In this document: piece by piece, positions 18,896 through 27,223 of the stretch
How the letters are laid out: every line of letters begins with the position of its first letter
How positions within the stretch are numbered: position 1 is the first letter of the stretch
NCBI GenBank assembly: GCA_024642265.1
Contig: JAHEBL010000008.1
Span: 1 to 64,000, forward strand
Reading direction: 5' to 3'
From: Haliea sp.
Lineage (GTDB): Bacteria > Pseudomonadota > Gammaproteobacteria > Pseudomonadales > Halieaceae
Length of the DNA: 64,000 nucleotides
Notes under the pieces: model-generated
Database searches by the model: none
What the model was told of the DNA's origin: nothing
Seen by the model: only the letters and a program-made list of their open reading frames with translations
Made by a program: the position numbers and the translations under genes

Positions 18896-20455
18896 ATGAA
18901 CCCCGAAACCCAGACTGCCGAGGAGTTTGAAGACCTGACGGCATCCCAACTGGTGGAAGAATCGATCAAGCGCGGCGAAGGCATGCTGGCCGATACAGGA
19001 GCGCTGCTGGTCACCACGGGCAAGCGCACGGGCAGATCCCCCGCGGACCGGTTTATCGTCCAGGAGCCGAGCACCGCCGACAGCATCAACTGGGGGCCGG
19101 TGAACCGCCCCTTCGACAGCAACAAATTTGATGAACTCTGGGATCGTGTGGAGTCCTACCTGGATACGCGCGACAGCTTTGTATCAGAGCTGCACGTGGG
19201 CGAGCACAGCGATCACTATCTCCCCGTGCGGATCACCACAGAAACCGCCTGGCAGGCACTGTTCGGTCGCAACATGTTCATCCGACCAAGGAGCTACAAC
19301 AGCGGCCGCAAGCCGGAGTGGAACGTACTCAACGTCGCCAGTTTCGTCTGCGAACCGGAGCGGGACGGCACCAATTCAGACGGTGTGGTCATTATCAACT
19401 TTGCCCAGCGCAAGGTGCTGCTGGCGGGCATGCGTTACGCCGGTGAAATGAAGAAGGCGATGTTCTCGGTGCAGAACTTCCTGCTGCCGGAAAAGGACGT
19501 CATGCCCATGCACTGCAGCGCCAATGTGGGTGAAGCGGGCGATACCACACTGTTTTTCGGTCTGTCCGGCACCGGCAAGACAACCCTTTCCGCCGATCCC
19601 GATCGCTACCTGATCGGCGACGACGAGCACGGCTGGACCCGGGGCGCCGTTTTCAACCTCGAGGGCGGGTGCTACGCCAAGACCATTGACCTGAGCCAGC
19701 AGAACGAGCCGGTCATCTGGGACGCGATCCGCTTCGGTGCCATTGTCGAGAACGTGGTGCTGGACGAGGCCCGGCAGGCCGATTACTGCGACACCAGCAT
19801 CACCGAGAACGGACGCTGCTGCTACCCGCTGGAGCACGTGCGAAAGCGCACCGCCAGCAATGCCGGCGGCGAACCCGGCTGTGTCATATTCCTCACCTGC
19901 GACGTGTCGGGTGTGTTGCCACCGATAGCCGTACTGTCCAAGGAGGCGGCAGCGTTTCATTTCCTGAGCGGCTACACTGCCAGGGTCGGCTCCACTGAAC
20001 TCGGCGCCGAAGCGGGGGTGCACCCTACCTTTTCCGCCTGCTTCGGTGCACCTTTCATGCCCCGGCCCGCCGCGGATTACGCCGAGCTGTTGATGAAGCG
20101 GATCGATGATTTCGACAGCCGGGTTTACCTGGTCAACACCGGCTGGACCGGTGGCTCAGGTGCTCCCGGCGGCACCGGCACCCGCTTCCCCATCCCCGTC
20201 ACCCGTGCCGTGGTGGCCGCGGCACAGAGCGGCGAGTTGTCAGACCTGCCCACTCGTCACCTCGACATCCTCAATCTCGACTTCCCCGGCTCGATCCCGG
20301 GTGTGGACCAGCGGTATGTTGACCCCCGCGCCAGCTGGGGCGATGTCGCGGCGTACGATGCCCAGGCTGCGAAGCTGGCGGCGCTGTTTCTGGAAAACAT
20401 CGCCAGATTTGATGTGTCCGCGGCAATCGTCGCCGCCGGACCCCGCAAGCCCTGA
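18896..20455 (+). CDS. pckA: Phosphoenolpyruvate carboxykinase (ATP)
   Basis: Converts oxaloacetate and ATP to phosphoenolpyruvate, CO2 and ADP, the entry step of gluconeogenesis from fatty acids or organic acids. The 519-residue protein has [13 protein letters not shown] (substrate arginine), the kinase P-loop GLSGTGKTT (about 222-230), IGDDEHGW (metal-binding kinase-2 motif) and the adenine-binding TAR segment [11 protein letters not shown] palindromic operator-like sequence lies upstream. Together with fadBA it fits growth on lipid carbon. Confidence 0.97.
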   Translation: MNPETQTAEEFEDLTASQLVEESIKRGEGMLADTGALLVTTGKRTGRSPADRFIVQEPSTADSINWGPVNRPFDSNKFDELWDRVESYLDTRDSFVSELHVGEHSDHYLPVRITTETAWQALFGRNMFIRPRSYNSGRKPEWNVLNVASFVCEPERDGTNSDGVVIINFAQRKVLLAGMRYAGEMKKAMFSVQNFLLPEKDVMPMHCSANVGEAGDTTLFFGLSGTGKTTLSADPDRYLIGDDEHGWTRGAVFNLEGGCYAKTIDLSQQNEPVIWDAIRFGAIVENVVLDEARQADYCDTSITENGRCCYPLEHVRKRTASNAGGEPGCVIFLTCDVSGVLPPIAVLSKEAAAFHFLSGYTARVGSTELGAEAGVHPTFSACFGAPFMPRPAADYAELLMKRIDDFDSRVYLVNTGWTGGSGAPGGTGTRFPIPVTRAVVAAAQSGELSDLPTRHLDILNLDFPGSIPGVDQRYVDPRASWGDVAAYDAQAAKLAALFLENIARFDVSAAIVAAGPRKP

Positions 20456-20466
20456 ACCGACATCTG

Positions 20467-20486
20467 CCGGGCAGGCTACTGCCCGG
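20467..20486 (+). terminator. Hairpin downstream of pckA
   Basis: CCGGGCAG (20467-20474), loop GCTA, CTGCCCGG (20479-20486): a perfect 8-bp stem 12 bases after the pckA stop. No T run follows, so termination may be Rho-dependent and the hairpin may only protect the 3-prime end. Confidence 0.4.
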
Positions 20487-20573
20487 GGTCAGGACGGGGC
20501 GGCCAGCGGCACAAATTGCCCGTTTTCTAGTATGTTTATTCTAATTAAACTCCGTATTCTCACCCTCGAACTG

Positions 20574-20591
20574 TTACAGACAACCCTGTAA
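20574..20591. promoter_or_regulatory. TTACAG-N6-CTGTAA inverted repeat before the first phasin gene
   Basis: A perfect 6-bp-arm inverted repeat centred about 32 bases before the phasin ATG, within an AT-rich stretch. It is a candidate operator for the PhaD-like TetR protein encoded two genes downstream. Confidence 0.35.
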
Positions 20592-20614
20592 ACATCCTGT
20601 CGAGGAATTGAATC

Positions 20615-21067
20615 ATGGCTGCACAAACAAAAGTTGGGACCACTGCCAAGCGCAAGCCCGCCACCAAGCGTAAGCCCGTTGCCAAAAAGGCTGCCGCCAA
20701 GCGCAAGCCCGTTGCCAAAAAGGCTGCCAATGAATTTGCAGTGAAGGCGCAGGAAGCCAGCCGCAATGCATTCCTGGCCGGCCTCGGCTTCTACGGCAAG
20801 GCCTTTGACCAGGCGCAAGAGCAGTACAAGAGCATCCAGGACCAGATGGAAGACCGTCGCAAGAAGGCTGACAAGCTTTACAAGGAGCTGGTGAAGCGCG
20901 GTCAGAAAGTCGAGAAAGACACCCGGGCCGCCATCAAGGATATCGACCTGCCCAAGCTTGAACTGGACAGCCTGACCGATCGCAAGAAGCTGGACAAGCA
21001 GCTGAAGAAGGTCAAGTCACGCTTTGCTGAACTGAAAGAAACTGTCGGTTTGAAGTCTGCCGCTTAA
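20615..21067 (+). CDS. Phasin family PHA granule-associated protein with basic N-terminal repeats
   Basis: A 150-residue phasin (PhaI/PhaF family). The N-terminus (about 12-40) is a lysine/alanine-rich histone-like tail made of repeated KRKPVAKKAA units. The phasin helix follows, with ASRNAFLAGLGFYGKAFDQAQ, and a charged amphipathic coil fills the C-terminal half. Phasins coat PHA granules; basic tails can bind DNA and help share granules between daughter cells. In Pseudomonas PhaF the basic tail is C-terminal, so N-terminal placement here is notable. Its own terminator separates it from the second phasin. Confidence 0.85.
   Translation: MAAQTKVGTTAKRKPATKRKPVAKKAAAKRKPVAKKAANEFAVKAQEASRNAFLAGLGFYGKAFDQAQEQYKSIQDQMEDRRKKADKLYKELVKRGQKVEKDTRAAIKDIDLPKLELDSLTDRKKLDKQLKKVKSRFAELKETVGLKSAA
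20666..20728 (+). repeat. Two 30-bp coding repeats with 33-bp period
   Basis: Units at 20666-20695 and 20699-20728 differ at one base (CGT versus CGC). They encode the KRKPVAKKAA-type tail of the phasin. The near-identity suggests recent slippage or conversion. Confidence 0.85.
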
Positions 21068-21112
21068 GCGGATCCCATCCAGGACCACTTATCCCCGCCA
21101 AGGGGAACTTTT

Positions 21113-21139
21113 GGGGCCACATTGTGGCCCCTTTTTTTT
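21113..21139 (+). terminator. Rho-independent terminator after the first phasin gene
   Basis: GGGGCCAC (21113-21120), loop ATT, GTGGCCCC (21124-21131), then eight T. A textbook terminator 45 bases after the stop codon. Confidence 0.92.
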
Positions 21140-21213
21140 GTCCGGTAATCTGGTTTAATGGTTGGCCCTGCGTGGCGACATCACTGACCGCGGGCATCCT
21201 GAGGACCAACAGT

Positions 21214-21699
21214 ATGAGCGATGAAAAGAACAAGGTGACAGACAAGGCCAGTGAGATAGCAAAGAATATCTGGCTTGCGGGTGTGGGCGCCTACGGCAAG
21301 GCCGTGGACGAGGCCCAGGGACGGCTGGAGCGGGCGATGGAACCCCCCAAGTTGTTCCGGGACCTGGTAAAAGCCGGCAGTGCCCTGGAGGAAGACGCCC
21401 GCAGTGCGCTGGAAGCAAGCGCCGCGGCCAAGAGCTCGGTAGAGCAGCGCATCAACCGTGTAAGGGAGAATTTCCATATGCAGCGCCCCGCCCGGATCGA
21501 GGATATCGCCGCCCTGCAGAAGAAGGTGGACTCGCTCAGCCGCAAGGTCGACAAACTGGCGAAAGCCCTGGCGGCGCAGGGTCTTGGCGACAAACCCCCG
21601 GCCAGGGGAGCCACCGCAGCGCGCAAGGCAGTGAAGGCCAAATCAGCGGCCAAAAAACCCCGCAAGAAAGCGGCAACAGGGAGACGCAAAAGCACCTGA
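21214..21699 (+). CDS. Phasin family protein with basic C-terminal tail
   Basis: A 161-residue phasin related to PhaF. The N-terminal helix IAKNIWLAGVGAYGKAVDEAQ matches the paralogue upstream. The middle has a leucine/valine coiled coil (about 95-115, KKVDSLSRKVDKLAKAL), and the C-terminus is a Lys/Ala/Arg histone-like tail (ARKAVKAKSAAKKPRKKAA). It likely coats PHA granules and tethers them to the nucleoid. ATG 21214, preceded by GAGGA, is chosen; the frame is open upstream into the terminator. The PhaD-like gene follows after 12 bases. Confidence 0.85.
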   Translation: MSDEKNKVTDKASEIAKNIWLAGVGAYGKAVDEAQGRLERAMEPPKLFRDLVKAGSALEEDARSALEASAAAKSSVEQRINRVRENFHMQRPARIEDIAALQKKVDSLSRKVDKLAKALAAQGLGDKPPARGATAARKAVKAKSAAKKPRKKAATGRRKST

Positions 21700-21711
21700 T
21701 AACCGCGTTTC

Positions 21712-22368
21712 ATGAAAACGAGGGACCGTATTCTCGAAACCAGCCTGGCCCTGTTCAATGGGGAGGGTGAGGCGCACACCACCACCATTGATATTGCCAA
21801 TGAGATGGACATCAGTCCCGGCAACCTCTACTACCATTTCAAGGGCAAGGACCAGATCATCGCCGAGCTTTTCCAGCAATACGAGCTGGCGCTGGGCAGT
21901 ACCCTGACGGCGCCAATCGAACAACCGCTGGGCGCCGAAAAAGGCCAGGTGGAGGACAACTGGTACTATCTCTATGTAGTGATGGAAGAGATGTACCAGT
22001 ACCGTTTCCTTTACTACAACCTGGATGACATCCTGCAACGCTACCCGGACATCAGGAAGAGCTTCAAACGGCTCATCCAGCTCAAACGGGCTGCGCTGTT
22101 TGCGATCTGCCAGAGCCTGCTGCAACAGGAGGTCATCGCCGCCCGCGACCAGCAACTGCTGGGCCTGGTCGACAACATGACCCTCACGCTGACATTCTGG
22201 TTCAATTACGATCAACTGCTGCACGATGACAGGGCTCCGGAGATCACCATTCACCAGGGGGTGCTGCAACTGTTGACCATGGTGGCCCCCTACCTGGGAG
22301 ACAATGAACTCAGTTTCTACCGGGATTGCGAGGGCATCTATACCACCTTGCTGCAACAGGCGGAGTAA
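21712..22368 (+). CDS. phaD: PhaD-like TetR family regulator
   Basis: A 218-residue TetR protein whose N-terminus (MKTRDRILETSLALFN, then ISPGNLYYHFKGKDQII) closely follows Pseudomonas PhaD, the regulator of PHA synthesis and phasin genes that responds to a lipid-CoA-type ligand. The remainder is the helical effector domain with many aromatic residues (NWYYLYVVMEEMYQYRFLYYN). It lies 12 bases after the second phasin gene, so it is probably co-transcribed with it. The symbol rests on similarity and context only. Confidence 0.75.
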   Translation: MKTRDRILETSLALFNGEGEAHTTTIDIANEMDISPGNLYYHFKGKDQIIAELFQQYELALGSTLTAPIEQPLGAEKGQVEDNWYYLYVVMEEMYQYRFLYYNLDDILQRYPDIRKSFKRLIQLKRAALFAICQSLLQQEVIAARDQQLLGLVDNMTLTLTFWFNYDQLLHDDRAPEITIHQGVLQLLTMVAPYLGDNELSFYRDCEGIYTTLLQQAE

Positions 22369-22375
22369 TCGGGCA

Positions 22376-23020
22376 CTACCGGGGACCCAGCAGGATAACG
22401 TCGGCCCCGACAATTTCCAGCGGCGTTCGCTGCTGCCGCGCCCACCACTGCCAGGTCTGTGCGCTGAAAAAACACACATGGGTTGGGTCATTCTTGTAAT
22501 GCCAGCTTGCAAACGCGGCCTGGTCACGCACCAGCTTGGTCATCAGCCCCAGCCAGCCGCCGGGCTCCAGCAGCGCCCACAGGCGTGCGAGCTCGGCGCC
22601 CGGCCGATGCAGGTGCTCGACCACCTCGGTGGCACAGATGAAATCGTAGGGACCCCGCAGAACATCTGGATCCGGCCTGTAGAAGCTGTCGTATAGCGCC
22701 ACCGAATATCCCGCCTCCCCCAACATACAGGCCAGCGCCGGGGCGGGGCCGCAGCCAAAGTCGAGGCCGCGGGCGCCGGGGGCCAGCCGGGTCGCCAGCG
22801 GTAACGCCAGTCTGGACAGAAATTTACGATAGCCTTCGTCTTCTACCCGGTTTTGGTGCAGGTCGTATTCCGCCCGCTCAGCCTCCCGGGACAGGTGATA
22901 TGCCGGCGGCACGAACACCAGTGCACAGTCGCCACAGCGCAGGTAGGGACGGCGGCGGTCCTCGTGGAATTGCACGATTTCCCGCCCCGCGCACAAGGGG
23001 CAATGCATCGCCTCGCTCAT
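22376..23020 (-). CDS. Class I SAM-dependent methyltransferase with N-terminal zinc ribbon
   Basis: A 214-residue protein. Four cysteines at the N-terminus (C7-x2-C10 and C29-x2-C32) form a probable zinc ribbon. The methyltransferase fold follows: GLDFGCGPAPA (motif I, SAM-binding), DFICATEVVEHL (post II) and LLEPGGWLGLMT (motif III). Substrate unknown. It is divergent from the peroxiredoxin gene with only 49 bases between the start codons and converges on the phaD-like gene. Confidence 0.82.
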   Translation of the reverse strand: MSEAMHCPLCAGREIVQFHEDRRRPYLRCGDCALVFVPPAYHLSREAERAEYDLHQNRVEDEGYRKFLSRLALPLATRLAPGARGLDFGCGPAPALACMLGEAGYSVALYDSFYRPDPDVLRGPYDFICATEVVEHLHRPGAELARLWALLEPGGWLGLMTKLVRDQAAFASWHYKNDPTHVCFFSAQTWQWWARQQRTPLEIVGADVILLGPR

Positions 23021-23069
23021 CTGCTATTATTCCCCATCACCCCACCATCCATACACCCAGGAGCGTAAC

Positions 23070-23549
23070 ATGACCATCAAGGCCGGCGACAAGATCCCCA
23101 AAAGCACATTGAAAATCATGGGCGAAAAAGGCCCCACCGATATCAGCACCGACGAGATATTTGCCGGCAAGAAAGTGTTGCTGTTTGCCGTTCCCGGGGC
23201 CTTCACGCCCGGCTGCAGCGTCACTCACCTGCCCGGCTACGTGGTCAACGCGGACAAGATAAAGGCGAAGGGTGTCGACACCATCGCCTGCATGTCAGTG
23301 AATGACGCCTTTGTCATGGGTGCATGGGGCCAGGCCCAGAACGCGGAAGAGTTGCTGATGCTGGCGGACGGTAACGGTGAATTTACCGCCGCCCTCGGCC
23401 TGGAACTCGACGGCAGAGGCTTCGGTCTCGGCACCCGCAGCCAGCGTTTCGCCATGGTTGTCGAGGACGGCACCGTTACCCACCTTAATGTGGAGCCCGG
23501 CGCCGGGGTGGACGTCAGTTCCGCCGAGACCATGATGGCCCTGTTGTAG
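23070..23549 (+). CDS. Peroxiredoxin (Prx5 type)
   Basis: A 159-residue thiol peroxidase that reduces hydrogen peroxide or alkyl hydroperoxides. The peroxidatic cysteine is C49 in PGAFTPGCS, followed by THLPGYV as in Prx5/AhpE-like enzymes. The rest shows SVNDAFVMGAW and LGLELDGRGFGLGTRSQRFAMV. It has no fused glutaredoxin domain, so the reductant is probably glutathione/glutaredoxin or thioredoxin. AGGAG precedes the ATG. Confidence 0.92.
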   Translation: MTIKAGDKIPKSTLKIMGEKGPTDISTDEIFAGKKVLLFAVPGAFTPGCSVTHLPGYVVNADKIKAKGVDTIACMSVNDAFVMGAWGQAQNAEELLMLADGNGEFTAALGLELDGRGFGLGTRSQRFAMVVEDGTVTHLNVEPGAGVDVSSAETMMALL

Positions 23550-23574
23550 GACTGCCCCGCCCTGGCCTGACAGC

Positions 23575-23598
23575 GAGCCCCGCCCGCCGGCGGGGCTC
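23575..23598. terminator. Hairpin between the peroxiredoxin and SLC13 genes
   Basis: GAGCCCCGCC (23575-23584), loop CGCC, GGCGGGGCTC (23589-23598): a perfect 10-bp stem that reaches into the stop codon of the leftward gene. No T tract on either side; it may be a shared 3-prime-end hairpin. Confidence 0.5.
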
Positions 23599-24976
23599 AG
23601 GCGAGCGTCAGGTAACAGACACTGCTGATAACCGCGGCTCCCAGCAAATTCAGCAAGATACCCTCTCGGGCCATACGCGCAATCGTAATCTGGCCACTGC
23701 CAAACACTACCGAATTGGGCGCGGTCGCAACAGGCAGCATAAAAGCACAGCTCGCGCTCATGGCAGCGGGCACCATGATCAGCTCGGGTTTGATACCCGC
23801 GGCCAGGGCAGTGGCTGCCAGTACCGGCATCAGCAGGGTCGTGCTCGCCGTATTGGAGGTGGTTTCTGTCATCAGGCTGACCGCCAGGCAAATAATCAGT
23901 AGCATTGCGAATGTCGGTATGGAGGTCAGGTCCGACAACCACTGCCCCATCAACTCACTCAGTCCCGAATTGACAAAGCCCGCAGCCAGGCAGATGCCCC
24001 CCGAGAACAGCAGGAGCACCCCCCAGGGAATGGTGCTGGCCCGCTCCCAGGTCAACAGCCGCTGCCCCTTGCCATCCGGTACCAGGAACATCACCACAAC
24101 CGCCAGCAGGGCTACCGAGGCATCGTTGGCATGGGGCAGCCCCAGCCAGGAAGACCAGCCCCCAAAAGGCTCTGAACGGGTTATCCAGGCCAGTGCCGTT
24201 AGCGCAAAAACGGCCATAACCCGCCGTTCCTCCGTGCGCCAGGGGCCCACCTCAGGCAGCGCCACCGCAATGGCGCCACGCAGATTGCGGGTGAGCACTA
24301 ACGCCATGGCCGGCACCATCAGCACAACTACCGGCAGCGCCCAGCCCATCCACTGGGTGAAACTGATCGACTGGCCTGTCGTCTGCTCATATACCTGCAT
24401 GAAAATCAGATTTGGCGGTGTGCCGATGGGTGTGCCCAACCCGCCGACGCTGGCGGCGTAGGCGATGCCCAGCAACAGGGGTGTTGCCAGCTCAGCCCTG
24501 TGTTCGGTGGCATCGAGCACCGCCAGTACCACCGGCAGCAGCATCAGGGTGGTGGCGGTATTGGAGATCCACATGCTCAACAGGGCCGAGGCGGCCATAA
24601 ACCCCAGCACCAGGCGTCGCCCGCTGCTGGCGCCGAAGAGGCGCACCATACCCATGGCAACCCGCCGATGGGCGCCGGAGTGCTCCATCGCCTTGGACAG
24701 CAGGAAACCGCCCAGTAGCAGCAGTATCAGGGGCGAGCCGTAGGCCTGCCCGACTTCCGCGGGCGTCAGCACCCCCAGCAGCGGTAATACCGCCAGGGGC
24801 AGCAGCGATGTTACCGGAATGGGGACGGGCTCAAACACCCACCAAAGCACACACACGGTGGCGACAAAACCCACCACGGCGGTATCGTTGCCGTGACCGG
24901 CCGCGGTCAGGCTGGCGGCCACCGCTGCCGCCGCCAACGGCCCCGCCCAAAGGGCTAACTCACGCACTGACGGCAT
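23597..24976 (-). CDS. SLC13/DASS family dicarboxylate or sulfate carrier
   Basis: A 459-residue inner-membrane protein with about eleven hydrophobic helices. Both diagnostic SNT motifs are present: MWISNTATTLMLLP and TSNTASTTLLMP, which line the sodium and carboxylate sites in the two inverted halves; GTPIGTPPNLIF is also typical. Likely transports C4-dicarboxylates with sodium, though sulfate or other anions are possible. ATG 24976 starts directly before the first helix; the open extension upstream is not membrane-like and runs into a tandem repeat. Confidence 0.88.
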   Translation of the reverse strand: MPSVRELALWAGPLAAAAVAASLTAAGHGNDTAVVGFVATVCVLWWVFEPVPIPVTSLLPLAVLPLLGVLTPAEVGQAYGSPLILLLLGGFLLSKAMEHSGAHRRVAMGMVRLFGASSGRRLVLGFMAASALLSMWISNTATTLMLLPVVLAVLDATEHRAELATPLLLGIAYAASVGGLGTPIGTPPNLIFMQVYEQTTGQSISFTQWMGWALPVVVLMVPAMALVLTRNLRGAIAVALPEVGPWRTEERRVMAVFALTALAWITRSEPFGGWSSWLGLPHANDASVALLAVVVMFLVPDGKGQRLLTWERASTIPWGVLLLFSGGICLAAGFVNSGLSELMGQWLSDLTSIPTFAMLLIICLAVSLMTETTSNTASTTLLMPVLAATALAAGIKPELIMVPAAMSASCAFMLPVATAPNSVVFGSGQITIARMAREGILLNLLGAAVISSVCYLTLA

Positions 24977-25096
24977 CTTTTGGGTCCCCTTCCGATTGTC
25001 GACCGCCCGGTTTACGGCAAAGTCTTTTATGGGTGTATCCTGTCCCAGCCGCCGGGCACTGTAAACCCCGGTACGCTCTCCCTGCCAGCGCAAGCA

Positions 25097-25145
25097 TGCC
25101 CACGCCGGTATGCCCACGCTGGTATGCCCACGCTGGTATGCCCAC
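25097..25145. repeat. 14-bp tandem repeat upstream of moaA
   Basis: Three full units TGCCCACGCYGGTA (25097-25110, 25111-25124, 25125-25138) and a half unit (TGCCCAC, 25139-25145), in the 216-base gap between the divergent SLC13 and moaA genes. Unit two and three are identical; unit one differs by one base. Confidence 0.9.
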
Positions 25146-25176
25146 CTCCAGACTAGAGTGCGCCAGGCATAAGGAT

Positions 25177-25182
25177 TACACT
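25177..25182 (+). promoter_or_regulatory. -10 element before moaA
   Basis: TACACT followed by GGCCGCC, ending 10 bases before the moaA ATG. No convincing -35. It shares the TACAMT-GCCGCC layout of several other promoters in the window and would give a very short leader. Confidence 0.4.
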
Positions 25183-25192
25183 GGCCGCCATT

Positions 25193-26200
25193 ATGAAGGA
25201 TCTTCCATCCACATTGATTGATCGTTTCGCGCGGCGCGTGGACTATGTGCGCCTGTCGGTAACGGATCGCTGTGATTTTCGCTGTGTGTACTGCATGGCG
25301 GAGACAATGACATTCGTGCCCAAGCCCCAGGTGTTGACGCTGGAGGAGCATTTTCAGGTGGCGCAGGCATTCACCGAGCTTGGCGTCAGCAAAATACGCC
25401 TCACCGGTGGCGAACCCCTCATCCGTTCCAACATACTTACCCTGGTAAAACGCCTCGGCCAACTGCCCGGACTGGATCAGCTGGTTCTTACCACCAACGG
25501 CTCCCAGTTACAGCGGATGGCAAAACAGTTGCGCGATTGCGGGGTAAGTCGCATCAACATCAGTCTGGACAGCCTGCAGCCGCGCCGTTTCCGCCAGCTC
25601 ACCCGCCATGGCAACCTTGACCAGGTACTGGCAGGCATCGACACGGCCATCGCCTGCGGCTTCGAGCGGATCAAAATCAATGCGGTGATTCTCAAGGGGC
25701 GCAACGAGGATGAGGTACTGGACCTGGTTGATTTCGCCTACAACCGGGGTATCGATATCGCTTTTATCGAGGAGATGCCGCTGGGGCACATAGTGGAGCA
25801 TGACCGCTCGCTCAGTTTCTGCAGCAGCGCGGAGCTGCGCACCGCAATCGGCCGGCGCTACAGTATGCACTCCCTGGGCGACCCCACCGGCAGCGATGGC
25901 CCGGCCCGCTATTACAGCCTGCCGGGCAGCGACTCCCGCCTTGGCTTCATATCGCCCCACAGTGAAAACTTCTGCCACCTGTGCAATCGGGTCCGGGTAA
26001 CGGCAGAGGGCCGCCTGCTGCTGTGCCTGGGTAATGAGCATTCGGTAGACCTGCGCGCAGTACTTCGCCAACCCGGTTTCACGCCGGCAAGCCTGCAGGC
26101 CGCCATCGTCGGGGCCATGGCACTGAAGCCGGAGCGCCACCATTTCGACAATCATGGTGAACCACAAATCGTTCGTTTCATGAATGCCACCGGGGGCTAG
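25193..26200 (+). CDS. moaA: GTP 3',8-cyclase MoaA
   Basis: Radical-SAM enzyme for the first step of molybdenum cofactor synthesis. TDRCDFRCVYC carries the SAM-binding 4Fe-4S cluster. The C-terminal cluster ligands appear in NFCHLCNRVRVTAEG and CLGNEH. The GTP-interacting region includes RLTGGEPLIR. The protein ends in GG, as active MoaA proteins do. 335 residues. No other moa genes are adjacent. It diverges from the SLC13 carrier. Confidence 0.95.
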   Translation: MKDLPSTLIDRFARRVDYVRLSVTDRCDFRCVYCMAETMTFVPKPQVLTLEEHFQVAQAFTELGVSKIRLTGGEPLIRSNILTLVKRLGQLPGLDQLVLTTNGSQLQRMAKQLRDCGVSRINISLDSLQPRRFRQLTRHGNLDQVLAGIDTAIACGFERIKINAVILKGRNEDEVLDLVDFAYNRGIDIAFIEEMPLGHIVEHDRSLSFCSSAELRTAIGRRYSMHSLGDPTGSDGPARYYSLPGSDSRLGFISPHSENFCHLCNRVRVTAEGRLLLCLGNEHSVDLRAVLRQPGFTPASLQAAIVGAMALKPERHHFDNHGEPQIVRFMNATGG

Positions 26201-26275
26201 GGCCGTGCATAGCCCCAACTAACCCCGGGGCGGCACGAACATGTACAATAGCCTGCCGCCAAACGAGGTACCCCG

Positions 26276-27208
26276 GTGCAAATAGACAATTTCCCCCAAC
26301 TGGCTTCCGTCCAGGCGATCGAACAGGGTTTCGAATCTTTCGGCTATATCTGCAGCACAAAAATAGCGACTGCTGTATTCCTGGCATTCCAGTTACGCAA
26401 ACCGATCCTGGTGGAAGGCCCACCGGGGGTAGGCAAGACCGAACTGGCAAAAACCACCGCGCTGCTGCTCGATCTCCCGCTTATTCGCCTGCAGTGCTAC
26501 GAGGGGCTGGATGAGGCCAAGGCACTGTACGAGTGGAAGTACGGCAAGCAGCTCCTGTACACCCAGGTGCTCAAGGAGAAACTGGGGGACCTCCTCAAGG
26601 GGGCCAAGGGTCTGGCGGAATCGGTTGAGCGCCTGCACCAGTTTGGCGATATTTTCTATTCGGAAGACTTTCTCGAACCCAGACCTCTGCTCAAGGCCAT
26701 GCAGCAGGAGCGCGGCGCCATACTGCTGATAGACGAGATCGACAAATCGGACTACGAGTTCGAGTCGCTGCTGCTGGAGATCCTGTCCGATTACCAGATA
26801 TCGATTCCCGAAATCGGCACCATCAAGGCCCGCACCTCGCCCATGGTGTTTCTGACCAGTAACAACACCCGGGATATCTCCGACGCACTCAAGAGGCGCT
26901 GCCTGCACCTTTATATCCCGTTTCCAACGGTGGAACTGGAAGAGCGTATCGTGCGCAGCCGGGTACCGAACGTGGACGCACAACTGCGCCACCAGCTGGT
27001 CGAGTTTGTGCATTCCCTGCGCCAGCTGGACCTGAAGAAATCTCCCGCCATATCCGAGACTATCGACTGGGCCCGCAGCCTGCTGCTGCTGCACGCCGGC
27101 CAGCTCGATGAGGAGCTGGTGAGAAGCACCCTGAACGTCCTGCTCAAATTCGAGGACGATATCGAAGCCGCTGACGCCGAGTTGCGCGCCCTGCTGCGCC
27201 AGAGCTGA
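26276..27208 (+). CDS. MoxR family AAA ATPase
   Basis: A 310-residue AAA+ ATPase. Walker A GPPGVGKTEL (about 48-57), Walker B LLIDEIDKS (about 151) and sensor SNNTRDISDALKRRC are intact. MoxR proteins act as chaperones that mature metal enzymes or complexes together with VWA-domain partners. GTG start; a -10-like TACAATAGCC lies 32 bases upstream. A CoxE-type VWA gene follows after 15 bases, the classic MoxR/VWA pair. Confidence 0.9.
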   Translation: MQIDNFPQLASVQAIEQGFESFGYICSTKIATAVFLAFQLRKPILVEGPPGVGKTELAKTTALLLDLPLIRLQCYEGLDEAKALYEWKYGKQLLYTQVLKEKLGDLLKGAKGLAESVERLHQFGDIFYSEDFLEPRPLLKAMQQERGAILLIDEIDKSDYEFESLLLEILSDYQISIPEIGTIKARTSPMVFLTSNNTRDISDALKRRCLHLYIPFPTVELEERIVRSRVPNVDAQLRHQLVEFVHSLRQLDLKKSPAISETIDWARSLLLLHAGQLDEELVRSTLNVLLKFEDDIEAADAELRALLRQS

Positions 27209-27223
27209 CGACGCGAGCCTGAC

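Noticed and set aside
20666-20728. Mobile-element repeat
   Set aside because: The repeat is in frame and encodes the lysine-rich phasin tail.
25097-25145. Possible CRISPR array
   Set aside because: Units are contiguous 14-bp tandem repeats without spacers, and no cas gene is nearby.
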